Assembly (NCBI RefSeq): GCF_003667705.1
Contig: NZ_CP033019.1
Span: forward strand, 3,472,001 to 3,536,000
Direction of reading: 5' to 3'
From: Janthinobacterium agaricidamnosum
Lineage (GTDB): Bacteria; Pseudomonadota; Gammaproteobacteria; Burkholderiales; Burkholderiaceae_D
DNA length: 64,000 nucleotides
Made by a program: the position numbers and the translations under genes. Positions 8,863-17,495 of the stretch are shown here, one piece after another; within the stretch, counting starts at the first letter, position 1, and the number at the start of each line of letters is the position of its first letter. The notes beneath the pieces were generated by a model. The model saw nothing but the letters and a program-made list of their open reading frames with translations, had not been told where the DNA came from and did no database searches.

Positions 8863-10608
8863 TTAATCTGCCCTGACTTTAACATACCGCCCCGGCGCCG
8901 GCTCGATTGCCGCGTGGCGCTTGTTGCCCGGCTTGGCTGGCGCCTTCACCTGGGCGCCGCCGTGTTCGGCCAGGAAGGCCGCCCATTCGGGCCACCAGCT
9001 GCCCACGTGCTCGGTCGCGCCTTCCATCCATTGCTCGGCGCTCAAGGGTTTGGCTTTCGCCGTGCGGGCGCCTTTGCCTGCGTCGTTGCGCCAGTAGCTG
9101 CGTTTTTTCTTCGACGCCGGATTGATCACGCCGGCGATGTGGCCCGAGGCGCCGAGGATGAAACGGTTGGCTTTCGGCTTTTTCGGGTTCAGCAAGGCTG
9201 TGCTGGCGTAGGCCGCGCCCCAGGGCACGATATGGTCTTCGCGCGAACCGTAGATGAAAGCGGGCGCATCGATGCTGCTCAGGTCGACTTTTTCCCCGGC
9301 CACCGTCAGCTTGCCCGGCACTTTCAGGCTGTTTTCCAGGTAGGTGTTGCGCAGATACCAGCAGAACATGGGGCCCGGCAAGCCCGTGCCGTCGCCATTC
9401 CAGTACAGCAAGTCGAACGCGGGCGGCTCCTTGCCCTTCAGGTAATTCGACTGCACGTAGTTCCACACGAGGTCGTTCGGCCGCAGGCTCGAGAAAGTGC
9501 TGCCCAGGTCGCGGCCCGACATCAGGCCTCCCTTGGCCAGGGTTTGCTCGCGCAGCGCCACTTGCGGCTCGTCGATGAAGACGTCGAGCGCGCCCGTGTC
9601 GCAGAAATCGAGGAAGGTGGTCAGCAGCGTAAGGCTGGCGGCCGGATTCTCGCCGCGCGCCTTGAGCACGGCCAGCGCCGTCGAAACGATGGTGCCGCCC
9701 ACGCAAAAGCCGAACATATTGAGCTTGTCCTGGCCCGAAATGTCCTGCGTCACCCGGATGGCTTCGATCACGCCCTGCTCCACATAATCGTCCCACGTCA
9801 GATGCTGCATGCTCATGTCCGGATTGCGCCAGGACATCAGGAACACGGTATTGCCCTGCTCCACCGCATAGCGCACGAGCGAGTTTTCCGGCTGCAAGTC
9901 AAGGATATAGAATTTATTGATGCACGGCGGCACCATCAGCAGGGGCCGCTGGTGTACCGTGGGCGTACTTGGCGTGTACTGGATCAGCTGGAACAAGGCA
10001 TTTTCAAACACCACCGTGCCCGGCGTGGTGGCCACGTTGCGGCCCACTTCAAAGGCCGATTCGTCCGATTGCGAGATGCGGCCCTTCTGCATGTCGGCCA
10101 GCATATTGCTCAAGCCCTTGGCCAGGCTCTCGCCCTTGGTCTCGATCAGGGTTTGCTGGGCGTCGGGATTGGTGGCCAGAAAGTTGGCGGGCGACATGGC
10201 GTCGACGATTTGCTGTACCGCAAAGGCAATCTTTTGCTTCTGGTGCGGCGTCGCTTCCACGGCATCGGCCATGGCGCTGAGAAATTCCGCATTGAGCAGG
10301 TAGGCGGCCGCATTGAAGGCCGACAGGGGGCTGGCGTGCCAGGCGGGCGCGGCAAAGCGGCGGTCTTTCAGCTCCGGCGCCTTGCCAGCCATAAAGTCAG
10401 CCCATAAGCCCGTCAGCTTGGCCACGTAGGCATTTTTCAGTTGCTCGATCGCTTCCGGCTTGATGCTGGCGCCCGCATCCTGCAAAATGCCGGCAATCGG
10501 ATTGCCCTGGGGCTGCGGTACCATGTTGAACCACGTCTTCCACTGCTCAGGATTGCTGATCTGCGCCATCCATTCCTTGGTCATCATTTGAGGATCGGGC
10601 ATGTTCAT
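8863..10608 (-). CDS. phaC: Class I poly(R)-hydroxyalkanoate synthase
   Basis: Polymerises (R)-3-hydroxyacyl-CoA into PHA at the granule surface. At 581 residues it matches class I synthases that act alone, with the N-terminal PhaC_N domain (NPEQWKTWFN near residue 20) and an alpha/beta-hydrolase core. The modified lipase box GFCVGG near residue 300 carries the catalytic cysteine; the aspartate in GSREDHIVPW and the histidine in GASGHIAGV complete the triad. Start ATG 10608 gives MNMPDPQM; the next in-frame ATG is two codons later. The leader overlaps a hairpin-rich noncoding stretch. phaR follows. Confidence 0.97.
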   Translation of the reverse strand: MNMPDPQMMTKEWMAQISNPEQWKTWFNMVPQPQGNPIAGILQDAGASIKPEAIEQLKNAYVAKLTGLWADFMAGKAPELKDRRFAAPAWHASPLSAFNAAAYLLNAEFLSAMADAVEATPHQKQKIAFAVQQIVDAMSPANFLATNPDAQQTLIETKGESLAKGLSNMLADMQKGRISQSDESAFEVGRNVATTPGTVVFENALFQLIQYTPSTPTVHQRPLLMVPPCINKFYILDLQPENSLVRYAVEQGNTVFLMSWRNPDMSMQHLTWDDYVEQGVIEAIRVTQDISGQDKLNMFGFCVGGTIVSTALAVLKARGENPAASLTLLTTFLDFCDTGALDVFIDEPQVALREQTLAKGGLMSGRDLGSTFSSLRPNDLVWNYVQSNYLKGKEPPAFDLLYWNGDGTGLPGPMFCWYLRNTYLENSLKVPGKLTVAGEKVDLSSIDAPAFIYGSREDHIVPWGAAYASTALLNPKKPKANRFILGASGHIAGVINPASKKKRSYWRNDAGKGARTAKAKPLSAEQWMEGATEHVGSWWPEWAAFLAEHGGAQVKAPAKPGNKRHAAIEPAPGRYVKVRAD

Positions 10609-10619
10609 AGCTATATAAG

Positions 10620-10790
10620 TCCATTCAAGAATTGGGGACGCCGAACAAAACCTACTGCGAGTCGGTATAGGCGGCCTGCGATGCTCACCGTACCTTCGTA
10701 CGGTTGCGCTTCTTAGCCACCTCTCCCTTCCGCTCGCTACGGTTTTGCGCGGCGTCGAAACGTAGTCGAAAAATAGAAAACTTTAATATC
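10620..10790. repeat. Hairpin-rich noncoding element upstream of phaC, possible dispersed repeat
   Basis: No coding frame is convincing here. The stretch has an inverted repeat ACCGTA/TACGGT around a CCTTCG turn (about 10688-10703), and a C/T-rich block with CGCTCGCTACGGTTTTG (about 10730-10747). The look is that of intergenic repeats seen many times in Oxalobacteraceae genomes, but only one copy is in the window, so this rests on recollection of style. Confidence 0.35.
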
Positions 10791-10825
10791 AACTGCATGC
10801 AAACTCTTACTAATTGCCAATACCA

Positions 10826-11059
10826 ATGATGCTCATGACCGCTGTTGCCTGGATCTATGTCGTCGGCCTCATGGCGCTGACGGAACCGTCCATCGTCGCC
10901 GGGGTGATGACCTTCGTGCTGTACTGCGTCATCCCGCTGTCCATCCTATTCTATCTGACGGGCTCGCGGCGACGCAAACGCAAGGCGGCGCGTATCGCTG
11001 AACTGAACGCCCGCGCGCTCGCCTCAGCAGACGATAAAACAAAAACGGCAGACACATAA
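10826..11059 (+). CDS. Small two-helix membrane protein
   Basis: A 77-residue protein with two hydrophobic segments (about residues 4-20 and 24-43) followed by a strongly basic stretch (SRRRKRKAARIAE) and a hydrophilic tail, so it should sit in the inner membrane with the tail inside. Several in-frame ATGs (10826, 10829, 10835) compete and none has a strong ribosome site; a TTG at 10814 is also open. The stop codon lies in the loop of the pgeF terminator hairpin. Function unknown. Confidence 0.6.
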   Translation: MMLMTAVAWIYVVGLMALTEPSIVAGVMTFVLYCVIPLSILFYLTGSRRRKRKAARIAELNARALASADDKTKTADT

Positions 11060-11070
11060 GTGTCTGCCGT
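11036..11070 (-). terminator. Terminator of the rluD-pgeF operon
   Basis: ACGGCAGACAC (11045-11055) pairs exactly with GTGTCTGCCGT (11060-11070) around an ATAA loop. On the minus strand it is followed by TTTTTGTTTT. The stop codon of the convergent small membrane gene lies in the loop, so it may also terminate that transcript. Confidence 0.85.
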
Positions 11071-11075
11071 GCAGA

Positions 11076-11861
11076 TTATTTGCGCCAGATCAAACTGGCC
11101 TGTCTTCCCGTGACGCCGTCGCGCCGGTACGAGTAAAACTGCGCCGCATCGCTGACGGTGCAATATTCCCCGCCCGCCACTTGCGCCACGCCATCGCGCA
11201 GCAGCATGGTACGCGCCAGCGCATAAATATTCGCCAGATACTTGCCCGGCTTGCCATCGATGGCGGCGAACGCATCCGACAACACTTGCCGCTCGACGTC
11301 ATCGCGCGCGCCGTCGCGGAACGCCTGCAGCACGTCCTGCCCCACTTCGAATTGCTGCGGGCCAATGGCTGGCCCCAGCCAGGCGAGGATCTCCGTCGCG
11401 CCCTGCGCGCGCATGCTGTCCACCGTGCGCTGCAAGACGCCGTTGGCCAGGCCGCGCCAGCCCGCGTGGGCAGCCCCGACGACCAGGCCATCGGTCGAAC
11501 AGAACAGCACAGGCAGGCAATCGGCCGTCATTACCACGCACACGGCGCCCGGCTGCGTTGCCACGCTGGCGTCGGCGTCGGGCACGTGGCCGTCCAGCTT
11601 GCCAGCATCGGCAACGGCCACGCCATGCACCTGCGACAGCCAGGCCGGCTCGGCAGGCAGGATAGCGGCCAGCCGCGCGCGGTTGGCCGCCACGTGGTCA
11701 GGGTCATCGCCCACGTGCGTGCCCAGGTTCAAACCGCCGCCGCCCTGCCTGTCACCATATGGCCCCTGGCTGACGCCGCCTGCGCGCACGGTCGCCAGCG
11801 CGCCCACGTTCGCGGGCAGGCCGGGCCAATGAGGAACAATGCAAGGCAACGGCGACGTCAT
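11076..11861 (-). CDS. pgeF: Peptidoglycan editing factor / purine nucleoside phosphorylase (YfiH, LACC1 family)
   Basis: Members of this family phosphorolyse or deaminate purine nucleosides; E. coli YfiH (PgeF) also keeps wrong amino acids out of peptidoglycan precursors. Older names call it polyphenol oxidase. The 261-residue length is typical. The zinc ligands are visible in SQVHGV, MTADCLPV and AAHAGWRGLANGV. The ATG shares one base with the rluD stop (TGATG), so the two genes are co-translated, an arrangement common in many proteobacteria. The strong hairpin at 11036-11070 ends the operon. Confidence 0.93.
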   Translation of the reverse strand: MTSPLPCIVPHWPGLPANVGALATVRAGGVSQGPYGDRQGGGGLNLGTHVGDDPDHVAANRARLAAILPAEPAWLSQVHGVAVADAGKLDGHVPDADASVATQPGAVCVVMTADCLPVLFCSTDGLVVGAAHAGWRGLANGVLQRTVDSMRAQGATEILAWLGPAIGPQQFEVGQDVLQAFRDGARDDVERQVLSDAFAAIDGKPGKYLANIYALARTMLLRDGVAQVAGGEYCTVSDAAQFYSYRRDGVTGRQASLIWRK

Positions 11862-12910
11862 CAGACCTGTTCCGGCTCGGGAATGCCGGCCGTGGCGATC
11901 AATTGCGCGAAATCATCGGCCAGCGGCACGATCCATTCGCACGCTTCCAGGGTGCCCGGATGCACGAGGCCCAGGCGGCGCGCCTGCAAGGCCTGGCGCG
12001 AGAACACGGACACCAGGTGCTGCTTGCCGTACACGGAATCGCCGACCAGCGCGAAGCCCAGATGCTGCATGTGCACGCGGATCTGGTGCGTGCGGCCTGT
12101 TTCCAGGCGACATTGCATCAGGCTCACGGGACGGCGGTCGAGTTCGCCGCTGCCGATCAATTCATAGTGCGTGATGGCGGGCTTGGCGGTGAAGTTCTCC
12201 GACACGGCCATCTTGACCCGGTCGCGCGGGTGGCGCGCGATGGACGCATCGATGGTGCCCGCCATTTTCGGCGTGCCCCATACCAGCGCGAAATATTCGC
12301 GCTTGACGGTGCGTGCCTGCAACTGGCGCACCAGGTCCGTTTGCGAAGCCAGGGTCTTGCCGACCACCATCAGGCCGCTCGTATCCTTGTCCAGGCGGTG
12401 CACGATGCCGGCGCGCGGCACGCCGGCCAGTTGCGGGCAGTGGTGCAGCAAGCCGTTGAGCAGGGTGCCCGACCAGTTGCCGGGGCCCGGATGCACGACC
12501 AGTCCGGCCGGTTTGTTGATGACGATGATATGCTCATCTTCGTGCACGATGTTCAATTCCATCGCTTCCGGCTTAAAAGCCTCGTCTTCCGGCGCGCTTT
12601 GCGGCAGAATGACGATCTTCTCGTCGCCATAGGCGGTCATGTTGCGTTTGGCAACTTTTCCATCGACGGTCACGAAACCGGCTTCCAGCCACAATTGCAA
12701 GCGGCTGCGCGAGTATTGCGGCACCAGCTGGGCGATGACTTTATCGAGGCGGTGGCCGCAGGCGTCCGGCGTCAGTTCCAATGTAATCGGGGCCATTTCC
12801 TCGAAGACGTCGTCGGCGGCAAAATCGCCGTCAAACGCCTCTTCGGCGGCATGGTCAGAAAGGGAGTCAAACGCGGGGTCAGCCAAATTAGGCTTCGGAG
12901 TTAATATCAC
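11861..12910 (-). CDS. rluD: 23S rRNA pseudouridine(1911/1915/1917) synthase
   Basis: Makes three pseudouridines in helix 69 of 23S rRNA. The protein has an acidic N-terminal extension (residues 1-38), an S4-like RNA-binding domain (HRLDKVIAQLVPQYSRSRLQ) and the RluA-family catalytic domain, with the active aspartate in GIVHRLDKDTSGL near residue 170. Start choice is open: the frame begins at GTG 12910, and an internal ATG at 12796 would remove the acidic extension but has its purine run too close. The extension is common in related betaproteobacteria. It is divergent from bamD. Confidence 0.95.
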   Translation of the reverse strand: MILTPKPNLADPAFDSLSDHAAEEAFDGDFAADDVFEEMAPITLELTPDACGHRLDKVIAQLVPQYSRSRLQLWLEAGFVTVDGKVAKRNMTAYGDEKIVILPQSAPEDEAFKPEAMELNIVHEDEHIIVINKPAGLVVHPGPGNWSGTLLNGLLHHCPQLAGVPRAGIVHRLDKDTSGLMVVGKTLASQTDLVRQLQARTVKREYFALVWGTPKMAGTIDASIARHPRDRVKMAVSENFTAKPAITHYELIGSGELDRRPVSLMQCRLETGRTHQIRVHMQHLGFALVGDSVYGKQHLVSVFSRQALQARRLGLVHPGTLEACEWIVPLADDFAQLIATAGIPEPEQV

Positions 12911-12931
12911 AGCATTCCCATCGGCTATAAT
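12903..12931 (+). promoter_or_regulatory. Probable bamD promoter
   Basis: A perfect TATAAT (12926-12931) lies inside GGCTATAATCAGCC, 45 bases before the chosen bamD ATG, in the short gap between divergent rluD and bamD. The matching -35 position (12903-12908, AATATC) is weak. Confidence 0.45.
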
Positions 12932-12975
12932 CAGCCTATTGTAAAATCTTGGTTAAAACCTTCTTGCAAAACGTC

Positions 12976-13779
12976 ATGCAAAAAAAATTATCGTTGGTAG
13001 TCGCTTCAGTCGTTCTGCTCGGCATGTCCGCTTGCAGCTTGTTGCCTGAAAAAGTGGATGAGACCAAAAACTGGTCCGTTACGAAATTATACTCGGAGGC
13101 GCGTGAAGAAATGGCCGGGCAGCACTATGAAGCTGCAATCGGCCTGTTCCAGAAGCTGGAGGCTAACTATCCTTTCGGCAACTATGCTCTGCAAGCGCAG
13201 ATGGAGATCGCTTACGCGTATTATAAGTCGGGAGATCAGGCGCAGGCATTGGCTGCCGTCGAACGCTTCATCAAGTTGCATCCGAACCACGCCAATGTAG
13301 ACTATATGTACTACTTGCGGGGCCTGATCAGCTTTAACGATCAGATCAGCTTCCTGAACTTCCTGTACGAGCAAGATCCGACCGAGCGCGATCCAAAAGC
13401 CACGCGCGAAGCGTTTGCGGCCTTCAAGCAACTGGTCGACAAGTTCCCAAATAGTAAATACGCGCCCGATTCGCTGGCCCGCATGAACTATTTGATCGAT
13501 GCCATGGCGAAATACGAAGTGCACGTGGCGCGCTATTACTACCGCCGCGGCGCCTACCTGGCCGCCGCCAACCGCGCGCAAACGACGGTCAAGGACTTTG
13601 CCGCCTCGCCCGCCATCGAAGAAGCGCTGTTCATCATGTACCGCTCGTACGACAAGCTGGGCTTGACCGACCTGCGCGACGACACCTTGCGCGTGCTGAC
13701 CAAGAACTACCCGAACACGGCATTCCTCAGCCCGGAAGGGGTGAACAAGGAACGCAAGTGGTGGAAATTCTGGCAGTAA
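12976..13779 (+). CDS. bamD: Outer membrane assembly lipoprotein BamD (ComL)
   Basis: Essential lipoprotein of the BAM complex that inserts beta-barrel proteins into the outer membrane. The start at 12976 gives MQKKLSLVVASVVLLGMSAC, a clean lipoprotein signal with acylated Cys20; the open frame starts earlier at a TTG that would spoil the signal. The mature part is five TPR-like repeats (SEAREEMAGQHYEAAIGLF, then IAYAYYKSGDQAQALAAVERF and so on), and the 267-residue length fits. It stands alone between divergent rluD and a bidirectional terminator. In this phylum it also serves the secretins made by the loci downstream. Confidence 0.96.
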   Translation: MQKKLSLVVASVVLLGMSACSLLPEKVDETKNWSVTKLYSEAREEMAGQHYEAAIGLFQKLEANYPFGNYALQAQMEIAYAYYKSGDQAQALAAVERFIKLHPNHANVDYMYYLRGLISFNDQISFLNFLYEQDPTERDPKATREAFAAFKQLVDKFPNSKYAPDSLARMNYLIDAMAKYEVHVARYYYRRGAYLAAANRAQTTVKDFAASPAIEEALFIMYRSYDKLGLTDLRDDTLRVLTKNYPNTAFLSPEGVNKERKWWKFWQ

Positions 13780-13785
13780 AATAAG

Positions 13786-13812
13786 AAAAAACCGGGCTAG
13801 CCCGGTTTTTTT
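13786..13812. terminator. Bidirectional terminator between bamD and yaaA
   Basis: Palindrome AAAACCGGGCTAGCCCGGTT-type: 13786-13798 pairs with 13799-13811. It has A-runs on the left and seven Ts on the right, so it works for both convergent genes. Confidence 0.9.
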
Positions 13813-13814
13813 AC

Positions 13815-14585
13815 TTATTCGCCGACCTTGCGCCGGAACACCCAGCTGGTGTCGTTCGACGCTTCCGGCACGAAACCGTAGCCGTCCACGTCGAACTGCT
13901 TGAGCTGCTGCGGATCGCGGATATTGTGGACGGCCGCATAGCGGGCCAGCATGCCGCGCGCGCGCTTGGCGTAGAACGAGATGATTTTATATTTGCCGTT
14001 CTTCCAGTCCTCGAACACGGGCGCGATGACGGGCACGTCCAGCTGGCGCGGCTTGACGGATTTGAAATATTCTTCAGAAGCAAGATTTACCAGTACTTTG
14101 GCGCCCTGCTCCTTCGCTGTGCGGTTCAGGCCGTTGGTGATGGTATCGCCCCAGAACGCATACAAATCCTTGCCGCGCGTGGTGGACAGCCGCGTGCCCA
14201 TTTCCAGACGGTGCGGGTGGATCAGGTCCAGCGGGCGCAGCAAGCCGTACAGGCCAGATAAAATGCGCACGCGCGACTGGGCATAGTCGAGCTGGGCCGG
14301 CTGCAGGCTGCGCGCCTCGAAACCGGCATACACGTCGCCATTGAAAGCCATGATGGCCTGGCGCGCGTCCTCCAGTTGCGGCGTCCAGGACGCGTAGCGG
14401 GCCACGTTGAGGGCCGACAAGGCGTCGGAAATGCCCATCAGGCTGCCCACTTCGGCGGGCGAAAACTGGCGCATGCGGGCTATGAGCTGGGCAGAATGGT
14501 CGAGAAAATCGGGGGTGCTGTGCAACGAGGTTGTTGGCGGCGTCTCCAGGTCGAGACTCTTGGCGGGCGAAAGCACGATCAACAT
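13815..14585 (-). CDS. yaaA: Peroxide stress resistance protein YaaA (DUF328)
   Basis: YaaA lowers free iron and limits oxidative damage to DNA and protein; it is a DNA-binding cytoplasmic protein induced by peroxide in E. coli. The 256-residue protein has the family start [17 protein letters not shown] and the conserved blocks [33 protein letters not shown] segment near 110-125 and [13 protein letters not shown] near 205. It is convergent with bamD and divergent (30 bases) from a PIN-domain gene. No OxyR site could be assigned in the short gap. Confidence 0.95.
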   Translation of the reverse strand: MLIVLSPAKSLDLETPPTTSLHSTPDFLDHSAQLIARMRQFSPAEVGSLMGISDALSALNVARYASWTPQLEDARQAIMAFNGDVYAGFEARSLQPAQLDYAQSRVRILSGLYGLLRPLDLIHPHRLEMGTRLSTTRGKDLYAFWGDTITNGLNRTAKEQGAKVLVNLASEEYFKSVKPRQLDVPVIAPVFEDWKNGKYKIISFYAKRARGMLARYAAVHNIRDPQQLKQFDVDGYGFVPEASNDTSWVFRRKVGE

Positions 14586-14615
14586 AAATTATCACTACAG
14601 AATAGAATTGCCGAC

Positions 14616-15050
14616 ATGATACCTGCTCCACAAAAACTCGTCCTCGACACCAACGTTTGCCTCGACCTGTTCGTCTTCAACGACCCGCGCTGGGCGGGCC
14701 TGCTGGCGGCCATGGAAAGCGGCGCCGTGCACGCCATCACGCGCGAAGATTGCCGCGCGGAATATCTGGTCGTGCTGCATTACAAGCATTTGCCGCTCGA
14801 TGAAGCCAGCCGCGCCGTCGCCGCCGCCCGCTTCGACGCCCACATCACGGTGGTGGCGCCGCCCGTCTCCGGCGTGCGCCTGCCCGTCTGCACGGACAAG
14901 GATGACCAGAAATTCCTCGAACTGGCGCGCGACGCCAACGCCGACATCCTCATCACCAAGGACAAGGCGCTGCTGAAACTGGCCCGCAAGACGGCCAAGG
15001 CCGGCATGTTCAAGATCATGGTGCCGGAAGGCTGGGCATTGCCCGGCTGA
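14616..15050 (+). CDS. PIN-domain protein, putative toxin-type RNase
   Basis: A 144-residue protein of the 'putative toxin, PIN family' type. Acidic metal-binding residues of a PIN nuclease are visible: D in LVLDTNVCLDLF near residue 10, E in DCRAEYLVVL near 50, and D in CTDKDDQKFLELA near 95 and ADILITKDKALL near 110. PIN toxins usually have a small antitoxin gene just upstream; here the 30-base gap to divergent yaaA leaves no room for one and the downstream gene is an aminotransferase. It may therefore be an orphan or a housekeeping PIN nuclease. The ATG at 14616 is preferred over a longer frame antisense to yaaA. Confidence 0.82.
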   Translation: MIPAPQKLVLDTNVCLDLFVFNDPRWAGLLAAMESGAVHAITREDCRAEYLVVLHYKHLPLDEASRAVAAARFDAHITVVAPPVSGVRLPVCTDKDDQKFLELARDANADILITKDKALLKLARKTAKAGMFKIMVPEGWALPG

Positions 15051-15133
15051 GCCGCCAAAGCCCCGCACGCGACGGGGCGCGCTGCGCTAGAATGGGAAAC
15101 GATTCCACTTTCCGCACCGCGACCCTACCGTTC

Positions 15134-16312
15134 ATGAACAGCCCGTCCCTGCCCCACCTGACTCCCACCCTGACCACCCGCTTGCCTCTGGTGGGCACCA
15201 CCGTGTTTACCCGCATGTCCAGCCTGGCGGCACAGCATGGCGCCGTCAACCTGGGCCAGGGCTTTCCGGACTTCGATTGCGACCCGGCACTGGTCGAACG
15301 GGTCAGCGACGCCATGCGCGCCGGCCACAATCAGTACCCGATGATGACGGGCGCTGCGCCCCTGCGCGAGGCGATTGCCGCGAAGATCGCCAGCCTGTAC
15401 GGCCACGCCTACGATGCGGGCACGGAAATCACCGTCACGGCCGGCGCCACACAGGCACTGACCACGGCGATTTTATGCTGCGTGCATCCGGGCGACGAAG
15501 TCATCGTCATCGAACCGGCCTACGACAGCTACCTGCCCGCCATCGCGCTGGCCGGCGGCGTGCCCGTGCTGGTGGCCATGCAAGTGGGTGAACAAGGTTA
15601 CAGCGTGCCGTGGGACAAGCTCGCTGCCGCCGTCAGCACCAAGACGCGCTTGATCATCATCAATACGCCGCATAACCCGACGGGCACGATTTTGCGCCCG
15701 GCCGACGTGGCGGCGCTGGCCGACATCGTGCGCGGCACGCAAATCCTGATTTTATCGGACGAAGTCTACGAGCACATGGTGTACGACGGCGTGCCGCACG
15801 CCTCGCTCTCGCGCCACCCTGAACTGGCGGCGCGCAGCTTCATCGTGTCCAGCTTCGGCAAGACGTATCACGTGACGGGCTGGAAAGTCGGCTACGTGGC
15901 GGCGCCCGCGGCGCTGACGGTGGAATTTCGCAAGGTGCACCAGTACAACGTGTTTACCGTCAACACGCCCATGCAGCACGGCATTGCCGGCTACATGGCC
16001 GACCCGCAGCCCTACCTGGACTTGCCCGCGTTTTACCAGCGCAAGCGCGATTTGTTCCGCGACGGCCTGGCGGGCAGCCGCTTTACCCTGCTGCCGGCCG
16101 ACGGCACGTATTTCCAGTGCGTGCGCTACGATGCCATTTCGCAAGAGACTGAAGCGCAGTTCGCCGAATGGCTGACGGCGGAAATCAAGGTGGCCGCCAT
16201 TCCCGTCTCCGCGTTTTACGCGCAGGGCAAGGAGTCGGGCATCGTGCGCTTCTGCTTTGCCAAGCAGGACGAGACCTTGCGCCTGGCGCTGGAGCGCCTG
16301 CGCAGCATTTAA
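15134..16312 (+). CDS. Methionine-type aminotransferase (YbdL family, PLP fold type I)
   Basis: A class I/II aminotransferase most like YbdL, which transaminates 2-keto-4-methylthiobutyrate to methionine, the last step of methionine salvage; kynurenine aminotransferase-like activity is an alternative. Family signs are VNLGQGFPDF near residue 35, the PLP-contact block INTPHNPTGTI near 175, the DEVYEHMVYDG segment, and the Schiff-base lysine in SSFGKTYHVTGWKVGY near 238. I use ATG 15134 (MNSPSLPHL), which fits the family length; ATG 15092 adds 14 residues. Neither has a strong ribosome site. Confidence 0.88.
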   Translation: MNSPSLPHLTPTLTTRLPLVGTTVFTRMSSLAAQHGAVNLGQGFPDFDCDPALVERVSDAMRAGHNQYPMMTGAAPLREAIAAKIASLYGHAYDAGTEITVTAGATQALTTAILCCVHPGDEVIVIEPAYDSYLPAIALAGGVPVLVAMQVGEQGYSVPWDKLAAAVSTKTRLIIINTPHNPTGTILRPADVAALADIVRGTQILILSDEVYEHMVYDGVPHASLSRHPELAARSFIVSSFGKTYHVTGWKVGYVAAPAALTVEFRKVHQYNVFTVNTPMQHGIAGYMADPQPYLDLPAFYQRKRDLFRDGLAGSRFTLLPADGTYFQCVRYDAISQETEAQFAEWLTAEIKVAAIPVSAFYAQGKESGIVRFCFAKQDETLRLALERLRSI

Positions 16313-16353
16313 CGACAGTATTTCTCCGCCACGGCGGAGTAAAGGATGACAGC

Positions 16354-17457
16354 ATGGTACAGCGTCGCATCGGCCCGGCCGACCTGGTTCCCGGCGAACC
16401 CCTGCCCTGGGATCTGTTTCTGGCTGACCACAGCGCCGGCCCGCAACTGCGCAAGGGGCAGATCATCACGGACGGTGCGCAGCTGGGACGGCTCATGCAA
16501 TTGGGCCTGTACGTGGGCACGCCGGAGCAGCCGTCCGTGTTGCGCTTGCTCAATGAAGCGGCGCAGCGCCTGGAGCGCCTGCTGCTGGCCTTGCGCAGCG
16601 AAAGCAATGCCGAGCGCGACGTGCGCGACATCGCCCGCGAACTACTGCGCGCACTCGAACACGATGCCGACATCGCCCTGGCCAGCATCCTGCTCAACCA
16701 GATCGCCGGCAGCTACGCCGTGCGCCACTGCATCGAAACGGCCTTGCTGGCCATGCTGGTGGGCCGCAGCATGCACAAGTCCCACGATGAACTCTTATTG
16801 ATCGGCGCGGCCGCGCTGACGATGAACGTGGGCATGCTGCGCCACCACGACAGTTTCCAGGACCGGCGCGGCCCCCTGAACGACGAAGAAATGCGTATCG
16901 TGCGCCAGCATCCACAGGAAAGCACGGAACTGTTGCGCTGCGCCGGCGTCGACGACGAGGAATGGCTCAGTTGCGTGCTGCTGCACCATGAAAACGACGA
17001 CGGCAGCGGTTACCCGCAGGGGCGCACGGCCGACGAAATCCTGCAAAACGCCAAGCTGATCGGCCTGGCCGACCGCTATTGCGCGCGCGTCTCGGCGCGC
17101 AACTACCGCCGCTCCATCGTGCCCGACCAGGCGCTGCAGCACATCTTCCTCGACCAGGGCGTGCCCATCGATCCGCTGCTGGGGGAACGGTTCGTCAATC
17201 TGCTGGGCAAGTATCCGCCCGGTACCCTGGTGCGCCTGCGCAGCGGCGAACTGGGCGTCGTCACGCAGCGGGGCGCCGCCCTCGTGCATCCGCTCAGCGA
17301 CCCGCTGGGCGCGCCGCTGGCCGCCGCCCAGCTGGCGCAGATGACGCCGCGCGACACGGGCGACAGCCAGTTCGCCATCGTCTCGTCGCTGCATGAAGAC
17401 GATGCGGGCGTGCACTTCAGCATGCGCCATGTGTGGGGCGATGAAGCGCGGCTGTAG
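16354..17457 (+). CDS. HD-GYP-related protein with a degenerate HD dyad
   Basis: A 367-residue relative of HD-GYP cyclic-di-GMP phosphodiesterases. The GYP half is intact (HHENDDGSGYP, residues 211-221; following AD and R positions ADRY and NYRR). The catalytic HDxGK motif is replaced by MNVGM near residues 157-161, so both metal-binding His and Asp and the Lys are gone, though a His (H125) remains upstream. It therefore probably binds c-di-GMP or a partner rather than cleaving it. The C-terminal 90 residues are beta-rich (PPGTLVRLRSGELGVV). AAGGA lies eight bases before the ATG, right after a CTCCGCC/GGCGGAG hairpin (16324-16339). Confidence 0.85.
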   Translation: MVQRRIGPADLVPGEPLPWDLFLADHSAGPQLRKGQIITDGAQLGRLMQLGLYVGTPEQPSVLRLLNEAAQRLERLLLALRSESNAERDVRDIARELLRALEHDADIALASILLNQIAGSYAVRHCIETALLAMLVGRSMHKSHDELLLIGAAALTMNVGMLRHHDSFQDRRGPLNDEEMRIVRQHPQESTELLRCAGVDDEEWLSCVLLHHENDDGSGYPQGRTADEILQNAKLIGLADRYCARVSARNYRRSIVPDQALQHIFLDQGVPIDPLLGERFVNLLGKYPPGTLVRLRSGELGVVTQRGAALVHPLSDPLGAPLAAAQLAQMTPRDTGDSQFAIVSSLHEDDAGVHFSMRHVWGDEARL

Positions 17458-17495
17458 TCTGGCCGGGCAACGCCGGCGGCCAGCGCCACCAAATG

